This document shows, one piece after another, positions 26,301-34,437 of a stretch of 53,909 bases of DNA (its first letter is position 1; each line of letters opens with the position of its first letter). Below the pieces are notes generated by a model. The model was not told the DNA's origin. It worked only from the letters and a program-made list of their open reading frames with translations, and searched no databases. Made by a program: the position numbers and the translations under genes. Source of the stretch: an uncultured Eubacteriales bacterium (GTDB taxonomy: Bacteria > Bacillota > Clostridia > Oscillospirales > Oscillospiraceae). The stretch covers positions 1 to 53,909 of the forward strand of contig URBH01000006.1 in NCBI GenBank assembly GCA_900546075.1, in the 5' to 3' direction.

Positions 26301-26881
26301 TTGTCGCCGATGCGCAGCAGATTGTCCTCGGTGGCGGCCAGCTTCCGCTCCGTCTCCTCCTTGCGGTGGCGATATTTGGAAATGCCTGCGGCTTCCTCGA
26401 AGATCTCCCGGCGGTCGCCGCTTTTCAAAGACAAAATTTCGTCAATTCTGCCCTGGCCGATATTGCTGTAGCCCTCCCGTCCCAGGCCGGTGTCCATGAA
26501 CATCTCGTTGATGTCCCGCAGACGGGCGGACTGCTTGTTGATATAGTATTCGCTGTCCCCGGAGCGGTAGTAGCGCCGGGTGACCATCACCTCGTCGGCG
26601 TCGTAGGCCAGCGCCCGGTCGGAATTGTCCAGCGTCAGGGTCGCCTCGGCGAAGCCAACGGCGGTTCGCTTTTGGGTGCCGCCGAAGATCACGTCCTCCA
26701 TTTTGGCGCCCCGGAGGGTTTTGGAGCTTTGTTCCCCCATGACCCACAGAATGGCGTCGGAAATATTCGATTTTCCGGAGCCGTTGGGGCCGACGATGGC
26801 GGTAATGTCATCGCCGAACCGGATCAGCGTCTTGTCCGGAAAGGACTTAAAGCCTTGCAGTTCCAATGATTTCAGATACAC
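23309..26881 (-). CDS. smc: Chromosome segregation protein SMC
   Basis: A 1190-residue condensin ATPase, full length. The GTG start follows GAGG at 7-base spacing. The N-terminal head has Walker A GPNGSGKSNISDAILW. Coiled coils run over about residues 170-500 and 670-1010, separated by the hinge (GPVSRLIRTEDSYTVAIEI and following). The C-terminal head has the signature LLSGGEKAFVA and Walker B FCLLDEIDAALDD. It works with ScpA and ScpB, which are not in this window, in chromosome compaction and segregation. Confidence 0.97.
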   Translation of the reverse strand: MYLKSLELQGFKSFPDKTLIRFGDDITAIVGPNGSGKSNISDAILWVMGEQSSKTLRGAKMEDVIFGGTQKRTAVGFAEATLTLDNSDRALAYDADEVMVTRRYYRSGDSEYYINKQSARLRDINEMFMDTGLGREGYSNIGQGRIDEILSLKSGDRREIFEEAAGISKYRHRKEETERKLAATEDNLLRIGDKVSELELQLEPLKQQSEKAKKYLELKDELKGVEVAVWLDTLDRLSAAAKKAEEDYASASFVLQQAHDDLDALYRQADQLGEALRTRDGELETVRLKVNMLSATHQQLDGQMAVLRGNVENNNANISRIEEELKGQEDRSGGIVSQIDQTKARIEEIEAALTEKRRELDELQHKLTAMTANAQGLTKQFLELRGKESSLAADVAGRQADVRGLEESMAQTKERLEQLNTDLSAGAARQQEAQTNLDNCRKELKKAQEEVTAANNTIAGYTLRQNTRVKRRDELQEKIRDMTSRRDSVTAKARVFRAMERDFESYNKAVRMVMQEAQRGALRNIHGPVSRLIRTEDSYTVAIEIALGAAMQQIVVGTEQDGKAAIGYLKRTGGGRATFLPLSNIQGRSLQETGLENCRGFVGIASQLTASDEKYRGIVENLLGRTVIVSDMDAAIAMSQKYRGRFKIVTLDGQVMNPGGSMTGGSVNKEAGILSRANELEKLTVQEKKLEQELLVAQADLQEAQRQCDQVEFQMKAAQDQLRGAEDQVLRLQGQEKQFEILLNAITEAETSARRERDALNGRETSDRERYAAQQAKIQVYTQQLAETRQTLAQLEGSQTEAAEANAVITGQMTELKTAEAALEAERDTALTHIADLQNLRAAMEGDREKKEALADAIREDILRLEGEIAQLKVKQEENDAESDRMNALLRKTQEDRAEAEASKTRAERDAQEKNKDILNMERACALLEQKKVTSSMEEKQIVDKLWDSYGLTPGTAPEHRGQIENVTAGNRRGAELKRKIAALGTPNLGAIEEYARVNERYTYLAGQRDDVLTSKRELESVIRDITKEMTTIFVSEFGKIDHYFGQTFEEMFGGGKGQLILEDPENPLTCGIEIRVQPPGKQVKTITLLSGGEKAFVATALYFAILKVRPTPFCLLDEIDAALDDRNVERFASYLHNLAKKTQFIVITHRRGTMEASDVLYGVTMQEQGVSKLLRLDLNQMEEYLGIVE

Positions 26882-26935
26882 AGCATAACCTCATGTAAAA
26901 GAGAATGAAAGATAGCAATTCCGTTTGCAATTTGT

Positions 26936-27745
26936 TTACTCATGCAATTGTCGTGACCGAAATTTCATGCAGTCCCGGTGGGTTTCGGAAATTTTCACCT
27001 GAACCTCCGGGAACGCGGCGGCGATTTTCTCCGCCAGCACGGCCACGACGGGGTTCTCCGTGGCAAAATGTCCCGCGTCGATCAGATTCATCCCCAGCGC
27101 CTGGGCGTCCCAGAAGTCATTGTACTTGATGTCCGCAGTGACGAAGGTGTCGCACCCGGCCTCAAAGGCGCTCATCAGTTCGTCGGAACAGCTTCCGCCG
27201 CCCACCGCCACCAGGCGAACCGGCTTGCCGCCGTCCACGTAGCGCAGTCCCTCGGCGTTCAGGCTGCTCCTGACCGTTTCCAGAAATTGGGAAAGAGACT
27301 GCTCCTCCACCCTGCCCCGGCGCAGAAGTCCCCATTGCCGCCCCTGATCGTCCCGGAAAAAAGGCGGGATGGTCTCCACGTCCTTCAGTCCCAGGGTGTC
27401 TGCCAGCACGTCGTTGACGCCCCCCGGGGCGCAGTCCAGATTGGTGTGGGCATTGACGGCGCTGATGCCGTGGCGGCAAAGGGTCATGATGCTCCGGCCG
27501 ACGGTCGTTTCCTCCGTCACGGATTTGAGCGGGTCGAAAATGATCGGGTGGTGGGTGACGATCAGCTCCGCGCCCCACTCCGCCGCCTCCCGGCACACCC
27601 CCTCGAAAGGGTCGAGCGCCACGAGAACCTTGGTGACGGAAGTCTCCCGGCTGCCGCAGAGCAGCCCCACATTGTCCCAGTCCATTTTCATGTAGGTTGG
27701 GGCAAGGGTCTCTATGTACTTGAGAATGTCAGCTACGGTCGTCAT
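26936..27745 (-). CDS. Nif3-like dinuclear metal-centre protein (YqfO)
   Basis: A 269-residue Nif3/DUF34 family protein. The metal-binding residues are visible in LIVTHHPIIFDPL, NAHTNLDCAPGG and the C-terminal DAGHFATENPVV. Roles as a GTP cyclohydrolase I type enzyme or metal chaperone have been proposed for the family, but the function is not settled. The short length means the PII-like insertion of longer YqfO proteins is absent. It overlaps trmK by 17 bases, a pairing conserved in Bacillota. Confidence 0.92.
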   Translation of the reverse strand: MTTVADILKYIETLAPTYMKMDWDNVGLLCGSRETSVTKVLVALDPFEGVCREAAEWGAELIVTHHPIIFDPLKSVTEETTVGRSIMTLCRHGISAVNAHTNLDCAPGGVNDVLADTLGLKDVETIPPFFRDDQGRQWGLLRRGRVEEQSLSQFLETVRSSLNAEGLRYVDGGKPVRLVAVGGGSCSDELMSAFEAGCDTFVTADIKYNDFWDAQALGMNLIDAGHFATENPVVAVLAEKIAAAFPEVQVKISETHRDCMKFRSRQLHE

Positions 27746-28406
27746 CGGTCAGTTCCTCCAAAATCGCTTTGTAGTGCCTGTATTTTTCCCCGTCCCCGCC
27801 GGACAGCCCTGCCACGGTCTTGCGAAGGCCGGAAAGGACGCTCTCCCGGAAGGCCGGGAGCAGCTCGCTGCCGCTGCGGCGCAGTGCCGGGGTGATGTAA
27901 TATTCGCCCTCGGTCAGCGTCTCCCCGGGGGCATAGACCACCTCCATGACGGGATAGATGAATTTTCCGTCCTTCGCCAGCGTCTCCCGGCGGATGGCGT
28001 AGCCCTGACGGTACAGATACCGGCGCAGCTCCGGCCGCTTGCTCTGGCACTGCAAGATCAGGCGGTAGCGTTCGCTTTTCATCCAGGGCGCGGCGTCCAG
28101 AATGGACATCATGGTGTCCGCCCCCATCCCCGCGCAGACCATGCAGTCGAATTCCCGGGGGACATCGCGGATGCCGTCGGACAGGTAGAAGGACATCCTC
28201 TCCTTCACGCCGAATTTTTCCGCGTTGCGGATGGCGCTTTGCAGGGGCATTTCCCGGACGTCGGAGGCAATGACCGCGCCGGCAATGCCGTTTTTCAGAA
28301 GGTAAATGCCGAGATAGCCGTGGTCACAGCCCACGTCCGCCACCCGGTCGCCGGGCCTGACATAGCCGCAGCAGGCCAGCAGGCGGTTGGAAAGGGGAAT
28401 TTTCAC
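27729..28406 (-). CDS. trmK: tRNA (adenine(22)-N1)-methyltransferase TrmK
   Basis: A 225-residue Rossmann methyltransferase from a GTG start with AGGAGGG 6 bases upstream. The SAM-binding loop is VADVGCDHGYLGIYL, with CAGMGADTMMSIL as the later motif. The C-terminal helical region is present. It methylates A22 in the D loop of some tRNAs. It is the first gene of the leftward cluster, directly after the terminator of the DUF1858 gene; no separate promoter is obvious. Confidence 0.92.
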   Translation of the reverse strand: MKIPLSNRLLACCGYVRPGDRVADVGCDHGYLGIYLLKNGIAGAVIASDVREMPLQSAIRNAEKFGVKERMSFYLSDGIRDVPREFDCMVCAGMGADTMMSILDAAPWMKSERYRLILQCQSKRPELRRYLYRQGYAIRRETLAKDGKFIYPVMEVVYAPGETLTEGEYYITPALRRSGSELLPAFRESVLSGLRKTVAGLSGGDGEKYRHYKAILEELTDDDRS

Positions 28407-28427
28407 GGGCGTCCCTCCTTCTATACG

Positions 28428-28460
28428 AAAAAAGCCATCCCGGCAATTGTCCGGGATGGC
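28428..28460 (-). terminator. Intrinsic terminator after the DUF1858 gene
   Basis: A 10-bp perfect stem (28434-28443 with 28451-28460) is followed on the reverse strand by six T bases (28428-28433). Confidence 0.8.
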
Positions 28461-28472
28461 GCTGCCGGTATT

Positions 28473-28709
28473 TTATCCGTTCTGCTTCGCGGCTTCGTTA
28501 GCCTCGTAGGCTTCCAGGAAATTGTTCAGCTGGGCGAGGAACGGCTCGCAGTCCACACCGTGAACCATGCAGGCTTCCTCAACGGTCTCGCCCCGGGAAG
28601 AGGGGCAGCCCAGGCAGTGCATACCGATGGCGAAGAACAGGGGTGCGGACTGGGGCGCGATGTCCAGAACGTCCCCGATGATGGTATCCTTTTCAATTTT
28701 GACAGCCAT
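28473..28709 (-). CDS. DUF1858 redox-disulfide domain protein
   Basis: 78 residues from the ATG at 28709 (GGAGG upstream; the longer frame to 28769 has no site). MAVKIEKDTIIGDVLDIAP followed by the CLGC disulfide motif in GMHCLGCPSSRGETVEEAC matches the DUF1858 family, known as the hybrid-cluster-protein-associated redox disulfide domain. A redox or metal-handling role is likely but unproven. It is monocistronic. Confidence 0.88.
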   Translation of the reverse strand: MAVKIEKDTIIGDVLDIAPQSAPLFFAIGMHCLGCPSSRGETVEEACMVHGVDCEPFLAQLNNFLEAYEANEAAKQNG

Positions 28710-28740
28710 GAAAGTGACCTCCTTGTTTTTATCTTGGATT

Positions 28741-28769
28741 ATTATAACCGCACACGCCGAAAAAAACAA
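28741..28769 (-). promoter_or_regulatory. Promoter of the DUF1858 gene
   Basis: Reverse-strand TTGTTT (28764-28769), 17 bases, TATAAT (28741-28746). Confidence 0.6.
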
Positions 28770-28924
28770 GAGGAAAGTCGCAAAAGATACGCACTCGCCC
28801 CGCAGATTTTTTGTGGCGGGGTGGTCAATGATCAGAGCATCCGCAGATCGTCCGTCCAGACAGCCCCATGAAATCAGCTTTTTTCCTTAGTATTGGCAGG
28901 AAAGATGGAAATAATTTCAAAATG

Positions 28925-28958
28925 ACCGCAGGTTCAGGCGATGGCTTGAACCTGCGGT
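28925..28958. terminator. 12-bp hairpin in the gap 28770-29216
   Basis: A perfect 12-bp stem (28925-28936 with 28947-28958) with a 10-base loop is followed by TTTTC on the forward strand. It probably ends leftward transcription from the zinc-ribbon operon. A weaker CCCCGC/GCGGGG stem around a T-run lies near 28798-28818. Apart from the coding remnant at 29003-29140 I see nothing else in this stretch. Confidence 0.5.
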
Positions 28959-29002
28959 TTTCGTGTAAGAGAGAACATTCCAGAAAAAGGGTCAATCTCA
29001 TT

Positions 29003-29140
29003 TTAAGGAATGTATATATTCTGTGGATAGTAATAGATTTTCCCACAATCATCGATCTTCTGATACCAGCAATCCCATGTGTTGCCGTCTGAATCATCGC
29101 ACAAAATCTGTACGCAAATTGCAAGTGCAAGTTGCGTTTT
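29003..29140 (-). pseudogene. Possible remnant of a small gene
   Basis: Reverse-strand codons give a protein-like stretch, ILCDDSDGNTWDCWYQKID then DCGKIYYYPQNIYIP and a stop. There is no start codon in this frame. An AGGAG with an ATG just upstream opens a different frame that closes after about 20 codons, as if a frameshift had occurred. It is AT-rich like the adjoining zinc-ribbon gene and on its strand. It may be a degraded companion of that gene, or chance. Confidence 0.3.
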
Positions 29141-29216
29141 TTAATTTTGTTAACATATTCTGTCGTTGCTCCTATTCAATACAAAAATTTATACGTATTT
29201 TTCTTTGATATATTTA

Positions 29217-31058
29217 TCACCAAACAAGGCCATCGCATATTATACGGACGTTTTTCCAGATCAAATCCATATCTGCCTCCTCATTTGGTAAGTATAGGTA
29301 GGTATAGCTAAAGCTGGACTGCGCTACAAGGTTTCCTTCACTATAGCACACAGATTGTAAATTCATTTCCTGATGATCTCCTGCTGCACCATAAATATTG
29401 GTAGAATGGTCTATTCTATTAGCATGTTCGTCATATTCACGTCCAGAATACTCATGCCACTCGGCATGATATCCCAAATCAAGCCAATAAGCTATTTTAT
29501 TTCCATGTTCATCATATCTGGCATTAGCCTCCCCATCATAATAGCTTGTTACCAGACCATTACTAGTGGTAACATAGGTACAAAACCGCTCTCCACTCGA
29601 GTAATACGAATGGGCTAAAACACCGTCCTCACTGAAACTAAAAGTCCAGCTAGATGTTCCAGCTACTTCACGTGCCTCATTCATTTTTCCATCGCTATTG
29701 TAGCCAAAACAAAAAGAGTATTCATGGCCAAGATTGTTTTTTTGTATGATTTTCTGCGGCACCATATACATGTGGCTTAGGTATTCAGCAGCATCTTTAT
29801 ATTCAGGAATGGTTTGTAGCGCAGAGTATGCCCCCAAGTAATCTTCTTGCCCAATCAGTTCCATGGCACGTAAATACTCACATTCACATGCCATTTCCTT
29901 GCTGTCAGCATAATCATCCAATCCCGCAAAAATACCGGTAGCTTTTCCATAGTCCTTTAGGCGCATAGATTCCAACGCATATTGATATCTGCTTTCTATT
30001 AGCAGGTTTGCACTGTCACGGTATTCTCCCAACGCTTCAAAAGCCGAGATGGCACCCGCATAATGCTTTTCTTCCAGCAGTGCAACAGCCTTTGCATAGG
30101 CATCTGCATTCCGCATTTCCTGCCTACCTTCTTTTGCAATCTGCATCTGCTGAGCAGCATCTTTATAGTCCGCCAACTCCTGAAGTATCGCAATTGCTTC
30201 GTCATATTGCTTTGCATCAACCAGGGCAATCGCAGAGTTATATGCGTTCAAACGTGCCTTTTCCTCTTTCCTGACTTGCACAATGGGCGGAATCGTCTTC
30301 ACCAAACCAATCACAATGATTGTCAGCAATATAGCAACGACCGCAATTTTACCAGTCTTTTGTGCCGTCTTGATTGCTGCTTCTCTTCTTTCTCGTGCCG
30401 TAGCCGCTTCCTTCTCTGCCTGTTCCCGTTCCCTAATCAGCCGCCTTTCCTTGAGTTCTTTCAGATTACCCAGGTCAATGTCCCTCAAATCACAAATGGC
30501 CTTTCGGCAAGAATGGCACACATCTTCTTCCCTGTGGTTCACCGCCCCGCAGACGCAATACCACAAATCTTTCTGCTCCAGAAAGAAATTTTTAGCTCTA
30601 CTTCCGTATTCAATCCGGAACTGCTTGACCATTTCACCGTCCAGCCGGGAAGTCAGAGCTTCCGGGCTTTTCAGCGGTTCCCATGTTGCGTCATTGGCAT
30701 TCCAAACAGAATTGTCCGCGAATATAACTTCCGCCACAGCAACACTAAAAGAGCGGGTTGAAGCATCCGGAAGTGGAATGGCTGATTTGCTGCCAAAGTC
30801 CGTATCTCTGGTGCTGCTCAAATCCAGATACTCGTAACGGACAGATTCTCCCAAAGGATTCCCCGCCGTGTTCATAAGTGACAGGAAAACCGTAGCGGCC
30901 TTAATAGCTTTAGAGCTTATGTTGCGCAATTTCAGCTGAGCAATGACCCGCCCGGTCTGGTTGTCCTTCAGCAAAGCCCCCGCAGCAATTATCACCGGCG
31001 AACCTTCCGTATAGAGGTTTTCAGGCAGGGAAAAGAGCTTGCTATATCGTTCACTCAT
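29217..31058 (-). CDS. Zinc-ribbon, membrane-anchored protein with TPR-like and YD-like repeats
   Basis: A 613-residue multidomain protein. Residues 1 to about 150 form a beta-rich domain (GRVIAQLKLRNISSKAIK, VAVAEVIFADNSVW). A zinc ribbon follows (WYCVCGAVNHREEDVCHSC), then a charged coiled coil, one membrane segment near residue 250 (GKIAVVAILLTIIVIGLVK) and four TPR-like repeats ending in YKDA, YRDS, YADS and YKDA. Last is a C-terminal part with YD/RHS-like strands (YYDGEANARYDEHGNKIAYW). It should sit in the membrane with the ribbon in the cytoplasm and the repeats outside, by inference. Codon use is much more AT-rich than in its neighbours, suggesting transfer. Its partner is the two-helix protein 12 bases upstream. 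The function is unknown. Confidence 0.7.
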   Translation of the reverse strand: MSERYSKLFSLPENLYTEGSPVIIAAGALLKDNQTGRVIAQLKLRNISSKAIKAATVFLSLMNTAGNPLGESVRYEYLDLSSTRDTDFGSKSAIPLPDASTRSFSVAVAEVIFADNSVWNANDATWEPLKSPEALTSRLDGEMVKQFRIEYGSRAKNFFLEQKDLWYCVCGAVNHREEDVCHSCRKAICDLRDIDLGNLKELKERRLIREREQAEKEAATARERREAAIKTAQKTGKIAVVAILLTIIVIGLVKTIPPIVQVRKEEKARLNAYNSAIALVDAKQYDEAIAILQELADYKDAAQQMQIAKEGRQEMRNADAYAKAVALLEEKHYAGAISAFEALGEYRDSANLLIESRYQYALESMRLKDYGKATGIFAGLDDYADSKEMACECEYLRAMELIGQEDYLGAYSALQTIPEYKDAAEYLSHMYMVPQKIIQKNNLGHEYSFCFGYNSDGKMNEAREVAGTSSWTFSFSEDGVLAHSYYSSGERFCTYVTTSNGLVTSYYDGEANARYDEHGNKIAYWLDLGYHAEWHEYSGREYDEHANRIDHSTNIYGAAGDHQEMNLQSVCYSEGNLVAQSSFSYTYLYLPNEEADMDLIWKNVRIICDGLVW

Positions 31059-31070
31059 GATTAGCCCCCC

Positions 31071-31334
31071 TTAAAGGTCAGGAAGTTCGTCGGGGATTTC
31101 CGCTTTTTTGCTCGTGTTATCCTTGAGATTTTGCAGCAAATCAATCACTTCACCCAAAGCGAAAATGAAGAAATTGACAACCAGGACAGTCGCAAGAATA
31201 ATCGATACCGCCACAGCACCCAAATCCAATTCCTTGTTAAGCAGCAAAGTAAGGACAAATCCCGCCGCAGCATTCAAATAAGCGTATACCTGCAAGACTT
31301 TTGCAACAATGTTATTTGACTTGAACGGATTCAT
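31071..31334 (-). CDS. Small two-helix membrane protein
   Basis: 87 residues: MNPFKSNNIVAKVLQVYAYL leads into a membrane segment (AAAGFVLTLLLNK), then a second (VAVSIILATVLVVNFFIFALG) and an amphipathic tail ending in PDELPDL. An AAAGGGG site precedes the ATG. It resembles small membrane partners seen next to zinc-ribbon proteins, but I recognise no named family. It is in an operon with the gene at 29217-31058, so the two probably form a membrane complex. Confidence 0.65.
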   Translation of the reverse strand: MNPFKSNNIVAKVLQVYAYLNAAAGFVLTLLLNKELDLGAVAVSIILATVLVVNFFIFALGEVIDLLQNLKDNTSKKAEIPDELPDL

Positions 31335-31365
31335 GTGTTTTACCCCTTTCTTTATGTGAAAAAAT

Positions 31366-31584
31366 AAAAAGTGCGCCTACCGAAGCAGACGCACAAAAAC
31401 CGCAAACTCCGATAGTCGCCAAACTTATCAATATAAAGCATCACAGCATTCATACCGAGGGAATTTGCATTTTTTATCAAATTCATGGTACGAACACAAA
31501 AGGGTATAGTACCCCTTTGTGATGCTTTTCATAATTTGATTAGTTTGGCAACTTCATAGTACCATATCTGCATGGAAGATTCAA
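31366..31584 (-). ncRNA. Candidate small RNA or attenuated leader with its own promoter and terminator
   Basis: On the reverse strand a sigma-A promoter, TTGAAT (31579-31584), 17 bases, TACTAT (31556-31561), points to a start near 31549. That base is the outer end of a long imperfect hairpin whose arms are 31518-31549 and 31418-31445. A local hairpin (31495-31521) shares bases with it, so two folds compete. A terminator follows: a 10-bp stem (31371-31380 with 31385-31394) closed by a UUCG loop, then TTTTTATTTTTT. The product would be about 180 bases, ending 30 bases before the two-helix gene. It could be a free RNA or the leader of that operon. A 44-codon open frame (31352-31486) crosses it without a ribosome binding site. 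Confidence 0.5.
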
Positions 31585-31620
31585 TGCGTTTTGTAAAATA
31601 TTATCCTTTCTACAGGCATA

Positions 31621-31664
31621 AAGAAGCACATCCAGCCCGATTTCTCGGGCTGGATGTGCTTCTT
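31621..31664 (-). terminator. Strong terminator after adhE
   Basis: A 20-bp perfect stem (31621-31640 with 31645-31664) with a TTTC loop lies 32 bases after the adhE stop. Confidence 0.75.
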
Positions 31665-31695
31665 TGCTTGTTATTCGGGGAAGAAAAGCGTTCCC

Positions 31696-34302
31696 TTATT
31701 TCGTCTCGTCGGTGCCGTAATAGGCGTTGAGGTACATCTGCTTGATCTCGCTCATGAGGGGATACCGGGGGTTCGCGCCGGTGCACTGGTCGTCGAAGGC
31801 CTGCTCCACCATGCTGTCCAGCCGGGTCAGGAAGTCCGTCTCGTCAATGCCGTAGTCCCGGATGGTCTTCCTGATGCCGATTTTGGCCTTCAGCTCGTCG
31901 ATGGCCGCAATCAGTTTTTCCAGCTTCTCCTCGTCCGTGGTGCCGCCCAGCTTCAGGTAGTCGGCAACCTCGGCATACCGCGCCAGGGTGTGGGGATGGT
32001 CGTACTGGGAGAAGGTGCCCATCTTCGCGGGAACCTCGGCGGCGTTGAACCGCAGAACCTCGTCGATCATCAGGGCGTTGGCAACGCCGTGGGGCAGATG
32101 GTGGAACGCGCCCAGCTTGTGCGCCATGGAGTGGCACACGCCCAGGAAGGCGTTGGCAAAGGCCATACCGGCCATGCAGGCGGCGTTTGCCATGTTCTCA
32201 CGAGCCTTGGGATCCTTCGCGCCGTTTTCGTAGGCGGAGGGCAGGTTCTCGAAAATCAGCTTCAGGCTCCGCAGCGCCAGACCGTCGGTGTAGTCCGTGG
32301 CCATCATGGAGGCGTAGGCTTCCAGGGCGTGGGTCACGGCGTCGATGCCGGAGGCGGCGGTCAGACCCTTGGGGGCGTTCATCATCATGTCGGCGTCCAC
32401 GATGGCCATTTTCGGCAGCAGCTCATAGTCCGCCAGCGGGTACTTGACGCCGGTGGTTTCATCGGTGATGACGGCGAAGGGGGTCACCTCGGAGCCGGTA
32501 CCGGCGGTGGTGGGGATGGCGACGAAATACGCCTTTTCGCCCATCTTCGGGAAGGTGTAGACACGCTTGCGGATATCCACAAAGCGCATGGCCATGTCCT
32601 GGAAATCCGCCTCGGGATGCTCATACAGCACCCACATGATCTTGCCCGCGTCCATGGCGGAGCCGCCGCCGATGGCGAGGATCAGGTCGGGCTTGAAGGC
32701 CGCCATCTGCGCCGCGCCCTCTCTGGCACAGGCGAGGGTGGGATCGGGAGCCACGTTGTAGAAGGTGGTGTGGGTGATTCCCATGGCGTCCAGCTTCTCT
32801 TCCACCGGCTTTGTGTAGCCGTTCTGGTACAGGAAGGCGTCGGAGACGATGAAGGCCTTCTTGTAATTTTTCAGCTCGGACAGAGCCACGGGCAGGCAGC
32901 CCTTCTTGAAATAAACCTTTTCAGGCGCGCGGAACCAGAGCATATTCTCCCTCCTAATTGCCACAGTCTTGATGTTCAGCAGGTGCTTGATGCCCACGTT
33001 CTCGGAAACGGAGTTGCCGCCCCAGGAGCCGCAGCCCAGCGTCAGGGAGGGAGCCAGCTTGAAATTGTACAGGTCGCCGATACCGCCGTGGGCAGACGGC
33101 GTGTTCACCAGAATGCGGCAGGCCTTCATTTTTTCCGCAAAGGCGTCCAGCTTTTCCTTCCCGGCCACCGTATCCAGATAGACGGAAGCGGTGTGGCCGT
33201 AGCCGCCGTCCTTGACCAGGGTGTCCGCCTTGTTCATGGCGTCGGCAAAGTCGGACGCCCGGTACATGGCAAGCACGGGGGACAGCTTCTCATGGGCAAA
33301 GGCTTCGGAGAGATCGGTGGAGGTCACTTCACCGATGAGGATTTTGGTGCTTTCGGGGACGTCAACGCCCGCCAGCGCCGCGATGGTGTGGGCGGACTGA
33401 CCCACGATCTTGGCGTTCAATGCGCCGTTAATCAGGATGGTTGCGCGAACCTTGTCGGCTTCTTCCGCGTTCAGGACGTAGCAGCCGCGCTTGACGAATT
33501 CCGCCTTGACCCGGTCGTAGATGCTGTCCAGCACCACCACGCTCTGCTCGGAGGCGCAGATCATGCCGTTGTCAAAGGTCTTGGAGTGGATGACGGAGGA
33601 AACCGCCAGCAGAATGTCGGCGCTGTCGTCGATCACGGCGGGGGTATTGCCGGGGCCGACACCCAGAGCGGGCTTGCCGGAGGAGTAAGCCGCCTTCACC
33701 ATGCCGGGGCCGCCGGTGGCGAGGATCAGGTCGGCTTCCGCCATCACCTGATTGGTCAGCTCCAGAGAGGGCTTGTCGATCCACGCGATGATGCCTTCCG
33801 GCGCGCCGGCGGCGACCGCCGCTTCCAGCACCACCCGTGCGGCGGCGATGGTGCAGCCCTTCGCTCTCGGATGGGGGCTGATGATGATGCCGTTACGGGT
33901 CTTCAGGGAGATCAGGGTCTTGAAAATGGCGGTGGAAGTGGGGTTCGTGGTGGGAATGACCGCAGCGATAACGCCGATAGGCTCGGCAATGCGCTGAATG
34001 CCGTAGGCCGTGTCTTCCTCGATGACGCCGCAGGTCTTGGAATCCTTGTAGGCGTTGTAAATATATTCGGCGGCGTAGTGGTTCTTGATGACCTTATCCT
34101 CCACCACGCCCATGCCGGTTTCGGCTACCGCCTGCTTGGCCAGAGGAATGCGCATCCGGTTGGCGGCGGTGGCGGCGGCCAGGAAAATCTTATCCACCTG
34201 CTCCTGGGTATAGGCGGCAAATTTCTCCTGGGCAGCGCGGCACTTTGCCAATGCTTCGGTCAGTTCCTGAGCGGTGGTTACAGGTGCATATGTTTTCTCC
34301 AT
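31696..34302 (-). CDS. adhE: Bifunctional acetaldehyde-CoA/alcohol dehydrogenase AdhE
   Basis: An 868-residue fusion. The N-terminal aldehyde dehydrogenase half (to about residue 440) has the catalytic cysteine in DNGMICASEQSVVV and the segment ALGVGPGNTPAVID. The C-terminal iron-dependent alcohol dehydrogenase half has IGGGSAMDAGKIMW, TAGTGSEVTPFAV and the metal histidines in CHSMAHKLGAFHHLPHG. It reduces acetyl-CoA to ethanol in two NADH-dependent steps and forms spirosomes. AGGAAAGG precedes the ATG. It is monocistronic, and its ethanol-forming role suggests a fermentative anaerobe. Confidence 0.97.
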   Translation of the reverse strand: MEKTYAPVTTAQELTEALAKCRAAQEKFAAYTQEQVDKIFLAAATAANRMRIPLAKQAVAETGMGVVEDKVIKNHYAAEYIYNAYKDSKTCGVIEEDTAYGIQRIAEPIGVIAAVIPTTNPTSTAIFKTLISLKTRNGIIISPHPRAKGCTIAAARVVLEAAVAAGAPEGIIAWIDKPSLELTNQVMAEADLILATGGPGMVKAAYSSGKPALGVGPGNTPAVIDDSADILLAVSSVIHSKTFDNGMICASEQSVVVLDSIYDRVKAEFVKRGCYVLNAEEADKVRATILINGALNAKIVGQSAHTIAALAGVDVPESTKILIGEVTSTDLSEAFAHEKLSPVLAMYRASDFADAMNKADTLVKDGGYGHTASVYLDTVAGKEKLDAFAEKMKACRILVNTPSAHGGIGDLYNFKLAPSLTLGCGSWGGNSVSENVGIKHLLNIKTVAIRRENMLWFRAPEKVYFKKGCLPVALSELKNYKKAFIVSDAFLYQNGYTKPVEEKLDAMGITHTTFYNVAPDPTLACAREGAAQMAAFKPDLILAIGGGSAMDAGKIMWVLYEHPEADFQDMAMRFVDIRKRVYTFPKMGEKAYFVAIPTTAGTGSEVTPFAVITDETTGVKYPLADYELLPKMAIVDADMMMNAPKGLTAASGIDAVTHALEAYASMMATDYTDGLALRSLKLIFENLPSAYENGAKDPKARENMANAACMAGMAFANAFLGVCHSMAHKLGAFHHLPHGVANALMIDEVLRFNAAEVPAKMGTFSQYDHPHTLARYAEVADYLKLGGTTDEEKLEKLIAAIDELKAKIGIRKTIRDYGIDETDFLTRLDSMVEQAFDDQCTGANPRYPLMSEIKQMYLNAYYGTDETK

Positions 34303-34437
34303 AAAAATCGACCTTTCCTGGGGAATCCCTGATGAAACCGTCTTCGGCTGAAAAATTAGCCTTCAGCCTCCGCCGGATTCACCGGTGCTTCCCGAACAAA
34401 TTTATCAGTATTTTCATACCGATATATTACTATCGAT

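Noticed and set aside
28825..29130. A 101-codon reverse-strand frame
   Set aside because: It has no start signal and no protein-like character; the neighbouring frame at 29003-29140 is the more convincing remnant.
31352..31486. A 44-codon frame through the candidate RNA
   Set aside because: It has no ribosome binding site and runs through the terminator hairpin; kept only as a remark.
31654..34332. An 892-codon open frame opposite adhE
   Set aside because: It is the antisense shadow of a GC-rich gene: His/Gly/Val/Gln-rich, no ribosome binding site, and adhE on the other strand is certain.
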